This document shows, in pieces, positions 8,963 through 18,628 of a stretch of 64,000 nt of DNA (position 1 is its first letter; each line of letters opens with the position of its first letter). Made by a program: the position numbers and the translations under genes. The notes under the pieces were generated by a model. It saw nothing but the letters and a program-made list of their open reading frames with translations. It searched no databases and had not been told where the DNA came from. The DNA lies in NCBI RefSeq assembly GCF_007859275.1, contig NZ_VOHC01000021.1:248001-312000 (forward strand), written 5' to 3'. This stretch comes from Planomicrobium sp. CPCC 101079 (lineage in GTDB: Bacteria; Bacillota; Bacilli; Bacillales_A; Planococcaceae).

Positions 8963-10153
8963 ATGGCAACAAAATCAAATAACTTTGCGCTCTATGTGTT
9001 GATGTTTAATATGTTTATCGCAATGAGCGGAATAGGTCTGATTCTTCCGATCATGCCCGCCTACCTAGAAACTTTCGGCGTTGCCGGACAAGCACTTGGA
9101 ACATTAATCGCTACTTTTGCTCTTGCGCAATTTTTGTTCTCCCCCATTTCCGGACAATTATCGGACAAATACGGCCGAAAAAATTTGATTGTTTTTGGAT
9201 TGATTGTTTTTGGACTGTCTCAGCTTGTTTTTGGACTGGCCACTGACCTTTGGATTCTATATTTGGCACGTTTTTTCACCGGCCTTGGTTCAGCATTTTT
9301 AATTCCGCCGATGATGGCTTTTGTCGCGGATATCACTACTTATGAAGAACGCGGAAGAGGCATGGGGTTGCTTGGCGCTTCCATGTCGCTTGGCTTTACA
9401 ATCGGTCCAGGAGTCGGCGGTTTCTTGGCAGGAGTCAGTTTGCAATTCCCTTTTTATGTCGCTTCATCTGTTGCATTGATTGCTGCAGCTATATCATTCT
9501 TTGTCCTGCCGAACATTGTACCTTCTGTTCCAAACAACAGGGAGAAACGGGAAAATCTTTTCCGGCAGATGAAACGTTCTACTGCAACACCGTATTTTAT
9601 TATGCTGCTTGTTATGCTGCTTTTCTCCTTCGGACTCGCAAATTTTCAGTCGACCATTTCTCTTTATGTCGACCATAAATATAATTATACGCCGACAGAT
9701 ATCGCCGTATTGATGACAGTCGGCGGATTTGCAGGAGTTATAGTGCAAACTTTCATCATCGAAAGATTGTTCAAGCGCTATGGCGAAATGAAGATCATTC
9801 TGGTAAATTTAATCATTTTGTCGATTACGATGGTTGCCGTTTTGTTCGTCGATACTTATTGGACAATCTTGCTTGTATCTTCCGTCTTCTTTACCGCCGC
9901 TGCGCTTCTTCGACCAGCGATCAACACGTTGATATCGAAACTTGCGGGCGATGAGCAAGGCTTTGCAGCTGGTATGAACAATGCTTATATGAGCTTGGGC
10001 ACTATGATTGGCCCTACTCTGGCTGGAATTTTATTTGACGTCAATATCAGCTTCCCCTATATCGCCGGAACCGTCATATTGCTCGGCTGCTTCTTCCTTG
10101 CTAATATTTGGTCATTAAAAAAGCAGCACTTATTGGAACTAAGCAGAACCTAA
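8963..10153 (+). CDS. MFS drug exporter, 12-TM DHA1 type (NorA/Bmr-like)
   Basis: 396 aa from the ATG at 8963, which follows GAAGGA at six bases; the TTG at 8957 is inside that site. About twelve membrane segments. The MFS motif A is seen after TM2 as GQLSDKYGRKNLI, and the antiporter motif C (GPGVGGFLAG) sits in TM5, marking a proton-coupled exporter. Overall it resembles NorA/Bmr/TetA(L)-relative proteins of Firmicutes. Substrate unknown. It is monocistronic between two terminators. Confidence 0.85.
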   Translation: MATKSNNFALYVLMFNMFIAMSGIGLILPIMPAYLETFGVAGQALGTLIATFALAQFLFSPISGQLSDKYGRKNLIVFGLIVFGLSQLVFGLATDLWILYLARFFTGLGSAFLIPPMMAFVADITTYEERGRGMGLLGASMSLGFTIGPGVGGFLAGVSLQFPFYVASSVALIAAAISFFVLPNIVPSVPNNREKRENLFRQMKRSTATPYFIMLLVMLLFSFGLANFQSTISLYVDHKYNYTPTDIAVLMTVGGFAGVIVQTFIIERLFKRYGEMKIILVNLIILSITMVAVLFVDTYWTILLVSSVFFTAAALLRPAINTLISKLAGDEQGFAAGMNNAYMSLGTMIGPTLAGILFDVNISFPYIAGTVILLGCFFLANIWSLKKQHLLELSRT

Positions 10154-10170
10154 ACTTGTTATAACAAAAA

Positions 10171-10210
10171 TAAAAGCGAAAAAGAGACTAACTTCTCTTT
10201 TTCGCTTTTA
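10171..10210. terminator. Bidirectional terminator between the MFS gene and the MoxR/VWA operon
   Basis: A 17-bp perfect stem, TAAAAGCGAAAAAGAGA with its complement, around a six-base loop that contains the stop of the leftward gene. It has T-runs both ways. Confidence 0.92.
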
Positions 10211-12761
10211 TCAATTGTTCCACTGTTTGCGGGACGGTTTCAGCTTCTTCAACTTTTTTAGGCGGCTTTTTCGGCAGCCTCAAGCCAAAACGCCGCAATG
10301 TAATGTCCATGAAAAATAAAATCATTGCAGCTAAAAGCAACTGTTGCCGGATCGGCTCCTTTGTTCCACTTTCATATGGGATATCCCGGAACGCCCCCTC
10401 TAGCGAGTCCACTAGTGTTCCGCCCGTTCTTTCTGCAATTGTCGTAAGCATGGCCATATTGGGCTCATCTATCCGATATTCATCGCCGTACGGAACAGTC
10501 AGCCCGGTTTTATAGGCAGCCCCAGTTTCATTGGAAATGCTAAAAAACACTAACCCCGGTTCAGCATCAAGCATAACCTCCACTTTTCCTGGGGCAATCG
10601 GCTGAATTTGAATCGGCAGCTCTTCGCCTTTTTCATCTACTACGGTTACATCCAATATAGCTGATAAATGTGATGGATCTTCTACTGTATAAACGCCCTG
10701 AGCTTTTTTTGTTACTGAAAACGGCACTTCTTCAAAAGCCGGGAGCAGCTCGGAAACGCTGCGGTTCCAAAAAGCTGGCCAGTTTTCCCAGCTTTGGAAG
10801 CCGCCGCTCCATGCTCCGCTGCCTGATGTATAGGCAATTGATTTCCCAAGCCCGTAATTCCAGGTTGTAAGCACGGGATCCTCTTCTTCGCTTTCTAATG
10901 CAACTGAAGCGGTTCCTTTTGCAGTTGTAGCGATGTATGTGTTCATCTGCGGAACGCCTTCTGCAAAAAGCGGATCCCATTTACTAGCGTAGACAGTCGG
11001 ATAAAACGGTTCATCAACGATGTAGGTACGCGACATCATAATGGTTTCTCGGGATAAAATAGCTGGAATGGTTGTAGCGTCAGTTACATCATAAAACCGG
11101 CCGTTCCCAGACTCAGCCAATCCTTCCAATAAACTCTTGTCAGCATCTTGCCCGATTGAAACGGTCGATAACGTAACATTGCTTTCTATGCCCTCTTCAA
11201 TCAATGCACCATAATCTTTGGTAGTGGCTGACTGCCCATCGGTTAATAAGATAATGTGCTTGCGCTGCAGTTCCAAGCCTTCCAGCTGGTTGTAAGCTTC
11301 CTCGAGCGACTTGTATATTTCCGTCCCCCCGCCCGGTGTCACGGCCAAAATCTTATCCGTCGCTTCTTTTGGATCACTCAATTTTTCAGTCGGAACAATT
11401 TCCCACGGACGGTCGTCAAATGCGATTACACCGACCGTATCATCTTTCCTCAGCAACTCTATAGAACGTGCAGCTGCCTCCTTCGCAAGTTCCATTTTGC
11501 CGCCTGCCATACTGCCAGAACGGTCCATGACTATGATAAGCCCAAGAGAAGGCAATTCATGCTTGCCTTTTACTTCCATCTCGACGGGCAGCAGCTGTTC
11601 AATAGGCGTTTTGAAATATCCGCCAAGGCCATAGCTTTGGTCGCCGCCCACCATCATAAAGCCAAGTCCAAATTGCTTTACCGCTTGTTCGATGACTTTC
11701 ATTTGTTGCTCGCCAAGCGAAGTCGCGGGTACATTATCAAAAATAATAGCATCATAGCCGAGAATCGATGACAAATTTTGCGGAAGTTTTGGTGCCGGCA
11801 TTTCCGAAACATTGATTCTTTGTGTATCGAGCATCGACGGTATTGGACTTTGTTCTTCGCCGCTGACAACCAGCACTTCCGGCGTTCCCCCTATATCTGT
11901 AATGCTGGCCAATTCGTTGTTCTCCAAAAAAGCATCCTCAGCGACCTCTATCCGCGCTTCGTATTTTACAAGTCCTTCCTCTTCAGCAGGATAAGAGTAG
12001 GAAAATGCATTATTTCCTGCTGATAAAAATATCTCTTTTTGATCAAATTCCCGGTCATTTACAGAAAAAACCAAGCGAGCTGCAGTTTCGGCTTCTGCTT
12101 GAATGGTTACGGAAAATGCTTGTGCTTCTCCTAGAAATGCGCGTTCCGGAGTTTCAAACCGGCTGATTGCCGCATCGGCTTCCGCTTGCTGCTTTAGCGG
12201 GAAAACATCCACTTGCAAACGTTCGGATTGCAGCCTTTCCAGACTCTCAAGAGCTGATCCTTGTGTTTCATTGCCGTCGGTCAGCAATACAATCCGAGTT
12301 GCTAAATCCTTATTTCCGCTATTCGCGGCAAGTTCGAGTGCTTGGGCGATATTGGTATGCTTGTTTTGGTTGATACCAACATCCACAGGCAATGGCTGCT
12401 GATCTTTCGATATAGGGACCAAGGCTTGGAAATCTTCCGCAAACGTATAAACACCTGCCAGTTGATTGTTTTCTTTTTTAGATATTGCCTCATTAATTGT
12501 TGTAGACATATCCGTTTCCAGGCCTGCCATTGAAGCAGAACGGTCCATTAAGAAAATGATTTGTTCTTGTTTTTCTGCCCGATAAAGAGCAGGATCAGTC
12601 AGCGCAAAAATCAATAACGCAACAGCCGCCACACGCAATCCGTAGACGGTGCGGTATAGCAGGGAACTTGCCGGCCATGTTTTGATGGCAATAACTCCAA
12701 AATACAACAACGCCGGCAGACAAAACCAAAGCCAAATGGGATTATCGATGCGCATTTCCAC
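10188..12761 (-). CDS. Large membrane protein with two VWA-type domains
   Basis: 857 aa, the last gene of the eight-gene leftward operon. Two N-terminal membrane helices (about 10-30 and 38-58) precede a first von Willebrand A domain with the metal (MIDAS) motif DRSAS near 73-77. A glutamine-amidotransferase-like segment follows (IIFDNVPATSLGEQQMK, then MMVGGDQSYGLGGYF, near 335-385), then a second VWA domain with DRSGS near 412-416. A C-terminal membrane helix (about 805-822) leads into a basic tail. The arrangement resembles BatA/BatB-type and GldG-like envelope proteins. VWA domains in MoxR gene clusters are thought to be partners of the ATPase. It overlaps the upstream VWA gene by 20 bases. 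Function inferred only from family and context. Confidence 0.85.
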   Translation of the reverse strand: MEMRIDNPIWLWFCLPALLYFGVIAIKTWPASSLLYRTVYGLRVAAVALLIFALTDPALYRAEKQEQIIFLMDRSASMAGLETDMSTTINEAISKKENNQLAGVYTFAEDFQALVPISKDQQPLPVDVGINQNKHTNIAQALELAANSGNKDLATRIVLLTDGNETQGSALESLERLQSERLQVDVFPLKQQAEADAAISRFETPERAFLGEAQAFSVTIQAEAETAARLVFSVNDREFDQKEIFLSAGNNAFSYSYPAEEEGLVKYEARIEVAEDAFLENNELASITDIGGTPEVLVVSGEEQSPIPSMLDTQRINVSEMPAPKLPQNLSSILGYDAIIFDNVPATSLGEQQMKVIEQAVKQFGLGFMMVGGDQSYGLGGYFKTPIEQLLPVEMEVKGKHELPSLGLIIVMDRSGSMAGGKMELAKEAAARSIELLRKDDTVGVIAFDDRPWEIVPTEKLSDPKEATDKILAVTPGGGTEIYKSLEEAYNQLEGLELQRKHIILLTDGQSATTKDYGALIEEGIESNVTLSTVSIGQDADKSLLEGLAESGNGRFYDVTDATTIPAILSRETIMMSRTYIVDEPFYPTVYASKWDPLFAEGVPQMNTYIATTAKGTASVALESEEEDPVLTTWNYGLGKSIAYTSGSGAWSGGFQSWENWPAFWNRSVSELLPAFEEVPFSVTKKAQGVYTVEDPSHLSAILDVTVVDEKGEELPIQIQPIAPGKVEVMLDAEPGLVFFSISNETGAAYKTGLTVPYGDEYRIDEPNMAMLTTIAERTGGTLVDSLEGAFRDIPYESGTKEPIRQQLLLAAMILFFMDITLRRFGLRLPKKPPKKVEEAETVPQTVEQLIKAKKRS

Positions 12762-14475
12762 GGCGATACACCTCCCATTCCGCTACAAGAAGAAACAACA
12801 CCAAAAAAAGCAGCCATGGAACAATTGAAAACTCTACTGTTTCAGTCGTCGTTTCCGCTTGCCCTATTTTATAGCTGGATCCTCCTGCTATTGTTTTTTC
12901 CTCATTGCTCAATTGCACAATCAATTTCAATGTTCTTCCGTCTCCTACAACATCATAATATCCAGGTTGCCTTGGCGCGGTAAACGGCCCTTGCCCTTCC
13001 ATATAGGAATGGAGATATTCACCGTCTTTATAAATTTCCCATTCTCCACTTTTTGAAGCGAGTGACACAGCACGCTGCTCATTCGGCTGGAAAAATCCCA
13101 GAAAATCCTCTGTTCCAGACAATTCTTCGACTGCGCTCCATAAAAACAGCGGAAATGATGGACGGAGTGGCCAATCTGTCAGTTGTATATCGGTCAATAC
13201 AGCAATATCCCCTTCCGGAGACAACTGTACCAACGGCTCGCCATCAATTGATGCAATAGTTTCATAACCTTTGAATGGCGGATAGATTTCCGATATATAT
13301 ACATCATCCAGTGGTGCATATGTGAAAAGTGCATGCGGAACGGTTTCAATTGTACCCGCCACCGGATGGGTATTTTCATCATTTCGCCCAATAAGCAAAA
13401 GCGGCACTTCGCTTTCCAGCAATTCGGTTTGATTGGTGACAAGCGGCATGGCACCGGCTTGCGCCAATTGTCCAGGTTCCATCAAATTCACTTCGACATT
13501 CAGCGAACTAAAACCGGTGCCGACCAATTCATGGAGCGAAGAATCAACCGCGACGCCATTTACCGCTTCATTGGCAAATGCTGCCATGGTATTATCAGCG
13601 GGATAATCGTCTTCAATTTGCAGCTCCGCTTGCCAGATTGGTTGATTAGACAATTGTTCAAATGGCACCAACAGTTCTCCCTGAGCTTCTAATTGAATAT
13701 CGGCCGTCTTCTCCACATCCCCACCGGTAAGGATGAGTTTGCCGGAAATAGCTTGCTCGGTTTCGTTAACAACTTGGACAATCGCCCGAGTGCCTTCCGC
13801 CGTTTCAGATAACCCGAATTGGCGTATTGAAGCGTTTCGCAAAGGTTCTTCGATAGCATGAACTTCGTAAACCTGGTCAACTTTGTTGGCTAGGAGGGAA
13901 CGGTCCAGCGCATCTGTAAATACATGGATTACAGTAGATTCGTCATCGACAAGCGTTTCAGCGAAAAGTAAGGTTTGCTCGATTTCCGCATTTTCATAGG
14001 TGACCGCTAACTCGCCTATCGCATTTTCCAATCTTTTGGTACTCTGTTCTTTTCTCGCAATTATTTCCGGATTTGCTCCCGTTGTTACAACGGTGATCGG
14101 TTTACCACCGGTTTGGGCGCTCAAGCTTTTCATCAATTCTTGGTGACGTTTAAAAGCGTTAGGTTCCCCTGCGAGCATCGTAGCAGAAGTATCGACAACA
14201 AAGATGAATTCATTGCCTTCCAATGTTTTTGAATTCAAATGCGGACCTAAAAGCGCAAAAACACAAATCATTAACGCGGCCAACTGCAAATAAAGCAATG
14301 CATGATGCTGCAGCTTTTTCAAATAAGGCGATGCCCGAATTTCTTTCATCAGTTCTCGCCAAAATAATGTCGAGGAAACCCGCTGGTCTTTGTATTTTTT
14401 GCGGAAAAAGTAATACAACAGTACAGCAAGCGGCATAACTGCAGTCCATACATATCCCCATCCTGAAAAACTCAC
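12742..14475 (-). CDS. BatA/VWA-domain membrane protein
   Basis: 577 aa. It has an N-terminal BatA-type region with two membrane helices (about 7-25 and 60-82) separated by a basic loop containing VSSTLFWREL. A VWA-like domain follows with FVVDTSATMLAG (MIDAS-like, third position Thr instead of Ser). A long extracytoplasmic part comes next, and a final membrane helix (about 548-565) ends in a short basic tail. It is preceded by the DUF58 gene and followed, with a 20-base overlap, by the two-VWA protein. This is the usual MoxR-DUF58-VWA order. Its role is inferred to be part of a MoxR-driven envelope complex. Confidence 0.82.
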   Translation of the reverse strand: MSFSGWGYVWTAVMPLAVLLYYFFRKKYKDQRVSSTLFWRELMKEIRASPYLKKLQHHALLYLQLAALMICVFALLGPHLNSKTLEGNEFIFVVDTSATMLAGEPNAFKRHQELMKSLSAQTGGKPITVVTTGANPEIIARKEQSTKRLENAIGELAVTYENAEIEQTLLFAETLVDDESTVIHVFTDALDRSLLANKVDQVYEVHAIEEPLRNASIRQFGLSETAEGTRAIVQVVNETEQAISGKLILTGGDVEKTADIQLEAQGELLVPFEQLSNQPIWQAELQIEDDYPADNTMAAFANEAVNGVAVDSSLHELVGTGFSSLNVEVNLMEPGQLAQAGAMPLVTNQTELLESEVPLLLIGRNDENTHPVAGTIETVPHALFTYAPLDDVYISEIYPPFKGYETIASIDGEPLVQLSPEGDIAVLTDIQLTDWPLRPSFPLFLWSAVEELSGTEDFLGFFQPNEQRAVSLASKSGEWEIYKDGEYLHSYMEGQGPFTAPRQPGYYDVVGDGRTLKLIVQLSNEEKTIAGGSSYKIGQAETTTETVEFSIVPWLLFLVLFLLVAEWEVYRRGNAHR

Positions 14476-14486
14476 GCCGCTTCACC

Positions 14487-15347
14487 TCATTCGATCCATT
14501 TTTTTCGAGCCATCTGCTGAAACAATACATGCTGTATTCCTTCTTCAATAGAAACTTGCAAGTAATGAATGCCATGCTTTCGGCACAGTGCCTCTAACCC
14601 CTTTTCGTGCAGTTCCCTTTTTTCCCGGTAACTGACATAAGCGCTTGGCGTCAGGGTTACATTGATGGCTTCTCCTGTTTCATCATCAATAAATCGTACA
14701 TCTCCGGCATACTCAGGCATCCTTTCATTTTCTGAAAGGATATGCAAAAAACGGACGTCATGCGAGTATTTGGGCGCCTGTTTGAAAAACTGCTGCCAAT
14801 CTTCAATAGGCTCTAATCCATCTGACAAGATAAATAAAACAGTCGAGTCTTTAGCTGCATGAAAACTTGCTGTTTTGGCAAACGACAAAGCAGTCGGCTC
14901 TGGCAAATTCGAAATAAAATGTTCAAACAACTTCCTGGCCGATTTCCCTTTTTTCCGAAATGGCGCAACTTGTTTCTGCCCGGCAGAAACTGTCAACCGG
15001 TCTTCTCGCGACAATACCATCATGCCAAGCGAAAAAGCCAGTTGTTTCGTAAACAGCCATTTTTGCTGCATCGATTTTGAACTATCGACCAGCAAATGAA
15101 CACGCATTTCCTGCTCGTCCAAAAAACGTTTTATGTAAACTTTTTCAGTGCGGGCATAAACGTTCCAATCGATGTGGCGGACATCATCTCCAAGATGATA
15201 TTCCCGGAAATCCGAGAAATCCAATGAAGAACCAAAACGCATAGAAAGGTGCGACCCTTTGTGATGGCCGCGAATTTTTGCTTTTGTACCAATCGAATAA
15301 CGGCTCAAACGGCTTATCCAATCACTTGGCAACTGCAGCACTGTCAT
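14487..15347 (-). CDS. DUF58 protein of the first MoxR operon
   Basis: 286 aa, lacking membrane helices, as in the short soluble DUF58 class. The family signature FREYHLGDDVRHIDWNVYAR is at about residues 47-66, and a VWA-like fold starts with HLLVDSSKSM near 84-93. DUF58 proteins are nearly always encoded next to MoxR ATPases and are believed to be their substrate adaptors. The start overlaps the stop of the MoxR gene by four bases. Confidence 0.88.
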   Translation of the reverse strand: MTVLQLPSDWISRLSRYSIGTKAKIRGHHKGSHLSMRFGSSLDFSDFREYHLGDDVRHIDWNVYARTEKVYIKRFLDEQEMRVHLLVDSSKSMQQKWLFTKQLAFSLGMMVLSREDRLTVSAGQKQVAPFRKKGKSARKLFEHFISNLPEPTALSFAKTASFHAAKDSTVLFILSDGLEPIEDWQQFFKQAPKYSHDVRFLHILSENERMPEYAGDVRFIDDETGEAINVTLTPSAYVSYREKRELHEKGLEALCRKHGIHYLQVSIEEGIQHVLFQQMARKKWIE

Positions 15348-16336
15348 CTCAATACGCCTTTCCCAGCACTTTCTAAAATTAACCCGATCAATTCGTCAAC
15401 ACTTTCGCCGGATGCTTCCCCTTCATAATTCAGCAGCAATCGGTGCCGCAAAACCGGTTTGGCTACATGCTTTAAATCGCCAATTGATACATGAAAACGC
15501 CCATCCACCAATGCTCGCGCCTTCGCCAATCGAATTAAACTCTGCAAGCCCCGGGGGCCACTTCCGTATTGCACAAATTCCTGAATCTGGCCGACTTCAC
15601 TTTCAAGCGGGTTGGTGTTTTGAATGATATCAACAGCCACCATTAATATATCTTCAGCAATCATGACAGATTTGGCCAATTGCTGGGCTTCCAGCAATTC
15701 ATGCGCCGCCATCTTCTTTTCCAGTTGAATTGTTTCCGCTCCAGTTGTCCGCCTACTGATTTCCGCCAGCTCGGCCCGATTGGGATAAGCAACTAGTATT
15801 TTACAGAGGAAGCGATCCATTTGCGCTTCCGGCAATGGATACGTTCCTTCCATTTCTATCGGGTTTTGTGTTGCCAAGACAAAAAACGGACGTGCCATCG
15901 GTTTGGTCTCTCCTAAAATGGTCACCGTCTTTTCGCCCATCGCTTCTAAAAGGGCGCTTTGTGTCTTTGGCGTCGCCCGGTTAATCTCATCGGCTAAAAC
16001 CATCTGATGAAAAATTGGGCCTTCCCTGAACGAAAAATGCTGCTTTCCGTCTGCATCACGCTCAATTAAATTGGTTCCTGTAATATCCGAGGGCATTAAA
16101 TCCGGGGTAAATTGAATACGTGAAAATGATAAATCCAAAACTTCGGAAATGGTCCGGATCAGCATCGTTTTTCCAAGCCCCGGCAATCCTTCGAGAAGGG
16201 CATGGCCATCAGCCAAAATGGCGTATAAGGAAAATTCGACTGCTTCTTCCTGCCCAACAATAAAGAGGCCAATTTCCTCCCGAACTTCTTGTAGCCGTTT
16301 ACTCATTTCTGTAAATTGATCTGGTGTCAATGTCAT
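15344..16336 (-). CDS. MoxR-family AAA+ ATPase (first copy)
   Basis: 330 aa, standard MoxR length. Walker A is GLPGLGKT near 49-56 and Walker B is VLADEINRATPKTQSALLEAM (DE box). Sensor 1 is in VLATQNPIEMEGTYPLPEAQMDRF, which is the MoxR hallmark. A C-terminal lid domain is present. MoxR proteins act as chaperone-like ATPases that mature or insert partners, often VWA proteins. Here the partners are likely the DUF58 protein and the two VWA proteins encoded downstream. Confidence 0.93.
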   Translation of the reverse strand: MTLTPDQFTEMSKRLQEVREEIGLFIVGQEEAVEFSLYAILADGHALLEGLPGLGKTMLIRTISEVLDLSFSRIQFTPDLMPSDITGTNLIERDADGKQHFSFREGPIFHQMVLADEINRATPKTQSALLEAMGEKTVTILGETKPMARPFFVLATQNPIEMEGTYPLPEAQMDRFLCKILVAYPNRAELAEISRRTTGAETIQLEKKMAAHELLEAQQLAKSVMIAEDILMVAVDIIQNTNPLESEVGQIQEFVQYGSGPRGLQSLIRLAKARALVDGRFHVSIGDLKHVAKPVLRHRLLLNYEGEASGESVDELIGLILESAGKGVLR

Positions 16337-16351
16337 GTCTTCCCCTGCTTT

Positions 16352-17773
16352 CTACTCTTCAGTTTCTATTGAAGTGAAATATTGTTCCACAACTTTTTGC
16401 AGATCCTGAGGCAATTGCATTCGCTCTGCGCTTGAAAAATATGATTCTGAATAATCACCTACAGCTTCTGAATAAGGGCGTGCCTCGCCTTTCTCAGTCG
16501 GCACTGCCCCTTGCTGTTCGCTCGCCGCTTGCCCCTCGCCAAGCTCACCGTTGTCTACTTCGGTTCCACCTGAGCCGCCAATTCTTGAAGGAACTGTCAA
16601 GAGCTCCCGACTGCCCTGCCCAAGTCCTGCTCCTTGCCCCTGACCTTGTCCTTGTCCTTGTCCCTGTCCTTGACCCTGTCCTTGTCCTTGGCCCTGTCCT
16701 TGTCCTTGGCCTTGTCCTTGTCCTTGTCCTTGTCCTTGTCCCTGTCCTTGGGCCTGACTTTGACTCTGTCCCTGGCCTTGGCCCTCACCTTGGCTCTGTC
16801 CTTGTCCCTCTCCCTGTCCTTGGCCCTGGCTCTGTCCTTGGCTTTGTTCCGAACCGTCACTATTTGAAGAACCGCTTTCTCCAGCATTTCCTGATGCTTC
16901 GGAAGATGAAGATCCGGAACCTTCGGCAACAGCCGATGAGTTGCTATTGGCTATGGTTTGTTCAAGAGGAAAAGGAACTGGTTTCCCCATATTGCTTAAG
17001 GATGTCTGGGTTTTGCCAGCTTGTTCTGCTAACTCTCCGGAGGCAATTTCCAGTTCTTTCTTCAGAGTATCTTGTGCATCTCCATTTGCCTGCTGTTTTT
17101 GTAAATTCAATTCTTTTTGCTTTTTGACCATTTCCTTTAAAGCTTGTTCTGCCGTTTCACTCTTTTTGACCGTTTCCTGCAGCTCTTCCAATTCCTTTTT
17201 CACTTGTCCGATTTCCGCTTTTTCTTCGACTTCTGCAATTTTTTCTTCCATTTCTTCAATCAATTCCTGCTCGCGTTCAATTTCCTTTGCCTGCTGCTGC
17301 AGCGTGCCTGGAAAAACAATCAACAGCACAAGCAGAACTCCACTAAGCAATGAACCTGCCAGCCACTTGCCGAGCAGCCAGTTTTTCGGCTCTTTTTGAA
17401 ATAGCTGATAGCTGAACGGCAGAATCTCTTCTGTTTTTGTGGCTAGAGCTTTTGTTAATGTATTGTCTTCTCCAGACTGCCAAACCGTCAAAAGCAGATT
17501 ATGAGGCGTGAACCGATCAAGCGTGCGGACTGCTTGTTTCCGTTTCGGCAAATGGTAAAGTGCAGTGAAGAGCCACATTAGAAAAAGCAGGATGCCTATT
17601 CCATATGAATAAAATTCATAATAAGGAAGGATAAACAGCCGGGATATGAAAAGCATTAATATGGCAGCAGCCAATCCAAAGAACAGAGCTTTTTGAAATG
17701 CTTTGCCGATATGCACGATTTTTAAAAACCGGTTGGTTTTTGCTACGTATTTCTTAATTTCCCGGCTGTCCAT
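16352..17773 (-). CDS. Membrane protein with coiled coil and long Gly-Gln repeat
   Basis: 473 aa, family not recognised. Two N-terminal membrane helices (about 27-47 and 51-69) and a third near 133-155 precede a long Glu/Lys/Gln-rich coiled coil (about 160-255). A Ser/Gly linker leads into a stretch dominated by alternating Gly-Gln (about residues 305-385), and a short ordered C-terminus follows (SESYFSSAERMQLP, then VVEQYFTSIE). It sits between the ABC permease and MoxR genes, in the place where other MoxR clusters often carry a coiled-coil membrane protein. The C-terminal motif is plausibly the conserved functional part and the Gly-Gln tract a flexible tether. The exact repeat number may be assembly-sensitive. 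Confidence 0.75.
   Translation of the reverse strand: MDSREIKKYVAKTNRFLKIVHIGKAFQKALFFGLAAAILMLFISRLFILPYYEFYSYGIGILLFLMWLFTALYHLPKRKQAVRTLDRFTPHNLLLTVWQSGEDNTLTKALATKTEEILPFSYQLFQKEPKNWLLGKWLAGSLLSGVLLVLLIVFPGTLQQQAKEIEREQELIEEMEEKIAEVEEKAEIGQVKKELEELQETVKKSETAEQALKEMVKKQKELNLQKQQANGDAQDTLKKELEIASGELAEQAGKTQTSLSNMGKPVPFPLEQTIANSNSSAVAEGSGSSSSEASGNAGESGSSNSDGSEQSQGQSQGQGQGEGQGQSQGEGQGQGQSQSQAQGQGQGQGQGQGQGQGQGQGQGQGQGQGQGQGQGQGQGQGAGLGQGSRELLTVPSRIGGSGGTEVDNGELGEGQAASEQQGAVPTEKGEARPYSEAVGDYSESYFSSAERMQLPQDLQKVVEQYFTSIETEE
16612..16860. repeat. Hexanucleotide tandem array encoding Gly-Gln repeats
   Basis: About 250 bases of nearly perfect six-base periodicity (plus-strand units CCTTGT, CCTTGG, CCCTGT) inside the gene at 16352-17773. 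Units are interspersed with single Glu, Ser or Ala substitutions. Lengths that are multiples of six keep the frame, so changes in copy number would alter tether length without breaking the protein. Confidence 0.9.
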
Positions 17774-17785
17774 ATCTTCTCCTCC

Positions 17786-18628
17786 TTATTTGTATTTATT
17801 CATATTTACCCGCAGACGTTTCACCGCTACCAAAAGAGAGCAGGCCGCCAGCCCAGCATAAACAATAAAATATCCTGCCCAAAGCGGCAAAGGCACTAAT
17901 GTCATTCCCTGAATTTCATTGGCATATGCCGGCTGCAGCAAAGTGAACATAACTACCGCCGGGTTGATGCTGGCCCAAAAATGCGTGAATGGCGAAAAGC
18001 TTGCAGCGCCCATGCCCATTTGTGAAATTTGCATTGAAATGATCATAAAAAAGCCTGTTACCGCTACAAGGAATATCATTGCGCTATAGGTCGCAATAAT
18101 CGCGACGATCGTTTTTCGGATAAGGGTTGAAAACATCACACCAATGCTTCCGATTGTCAATAACGTCAACAAGTAAAACAAGAAAATGACAAAAAGCTGG
18201 TTGGGTGAAACGCCTCCATATAAAAATACTAAACTATAAATAGGAAGCCCAGAAATGATCATCAATAACAAGAAAGCGATAGACGAGGTCATTTTCCCAA
18301 ATATGATTTGGAAGGATGTCTGCGACGTTGTCAGCAAAATATTCAACGTCTGCTTTTCCCGTTCTGTGCTGATCGTTCCTGCTGTCAAAGCAGGCGTAAT
18401 AAAGAGAATGAGCCCTAATTGGATATAAGTCATCATGCTAAACAGCATAAAGCTTTCATCCGGGCGGAAATAACCGCTTCCGCTAAAGGAAGTCGTCAAA
18501 AGAATAAAGCCAAAAACAAAGATGCTCATCGCGATCAGATAAAACAAAATCCCAGTAAAACTCTTCATATTGCGGAACCGCAATTTAATCTCCTTTACTA
18601 GCACGGGATTTGCCAGGAGCGTTTTCAT
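17786..18628 (-). CDS. ABC-2 type permease
   Basis: 280 aa with six predicted membrane helices, the size of ABC-2 exporters or GldF-like permeases. The loop ISTEREKQTLNILLTTSQTSFQIIFGK after the second helix is the characteristic coupling region. It overlaps the upstream ATPase gene by four bases and so forms its transporter partner. Cargo unknown. Placement in a MoxR/VWA operon recalls the GldA-GldF-GldG type modules. Confidence 0.87.
   Translation of the reverse strand: MKTLLANPVLVKEIKLRFRNMKSFTGILFYLIAMSIFVFGFILLTTSFSGSGYFRPDESFMLFSMMTYIQLGLILFITPALTAGTISTEREKQTLNILLTTSQTSFQIIFGKMTSSIAFLLLMIISGLPIYSLVFLYGGVSPNQLFVIFLFYLLTLLTIGSIGVMFSTLIRKTIVAIIATYSAMIFLVAVTGFFMIISMQISQMGMGAASFSPFTHFWASINPAVVMFTLLQPAYANEIQGMTLVPLPLWAGYFIVYAGLAACSLLVAVKRLRVNMNKYK

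Noticed and set aside
16432-17127. Leu/Pro/Val-rich open frame on the plus strand (and a related Ser-Leu frame at 16634-16867)
   Set aside because: It is the antisense of the Gly-Gln repeat. The frame exists only because the hexanucleotide repeat lacks stops in many frames; there is no ribosome binding site.
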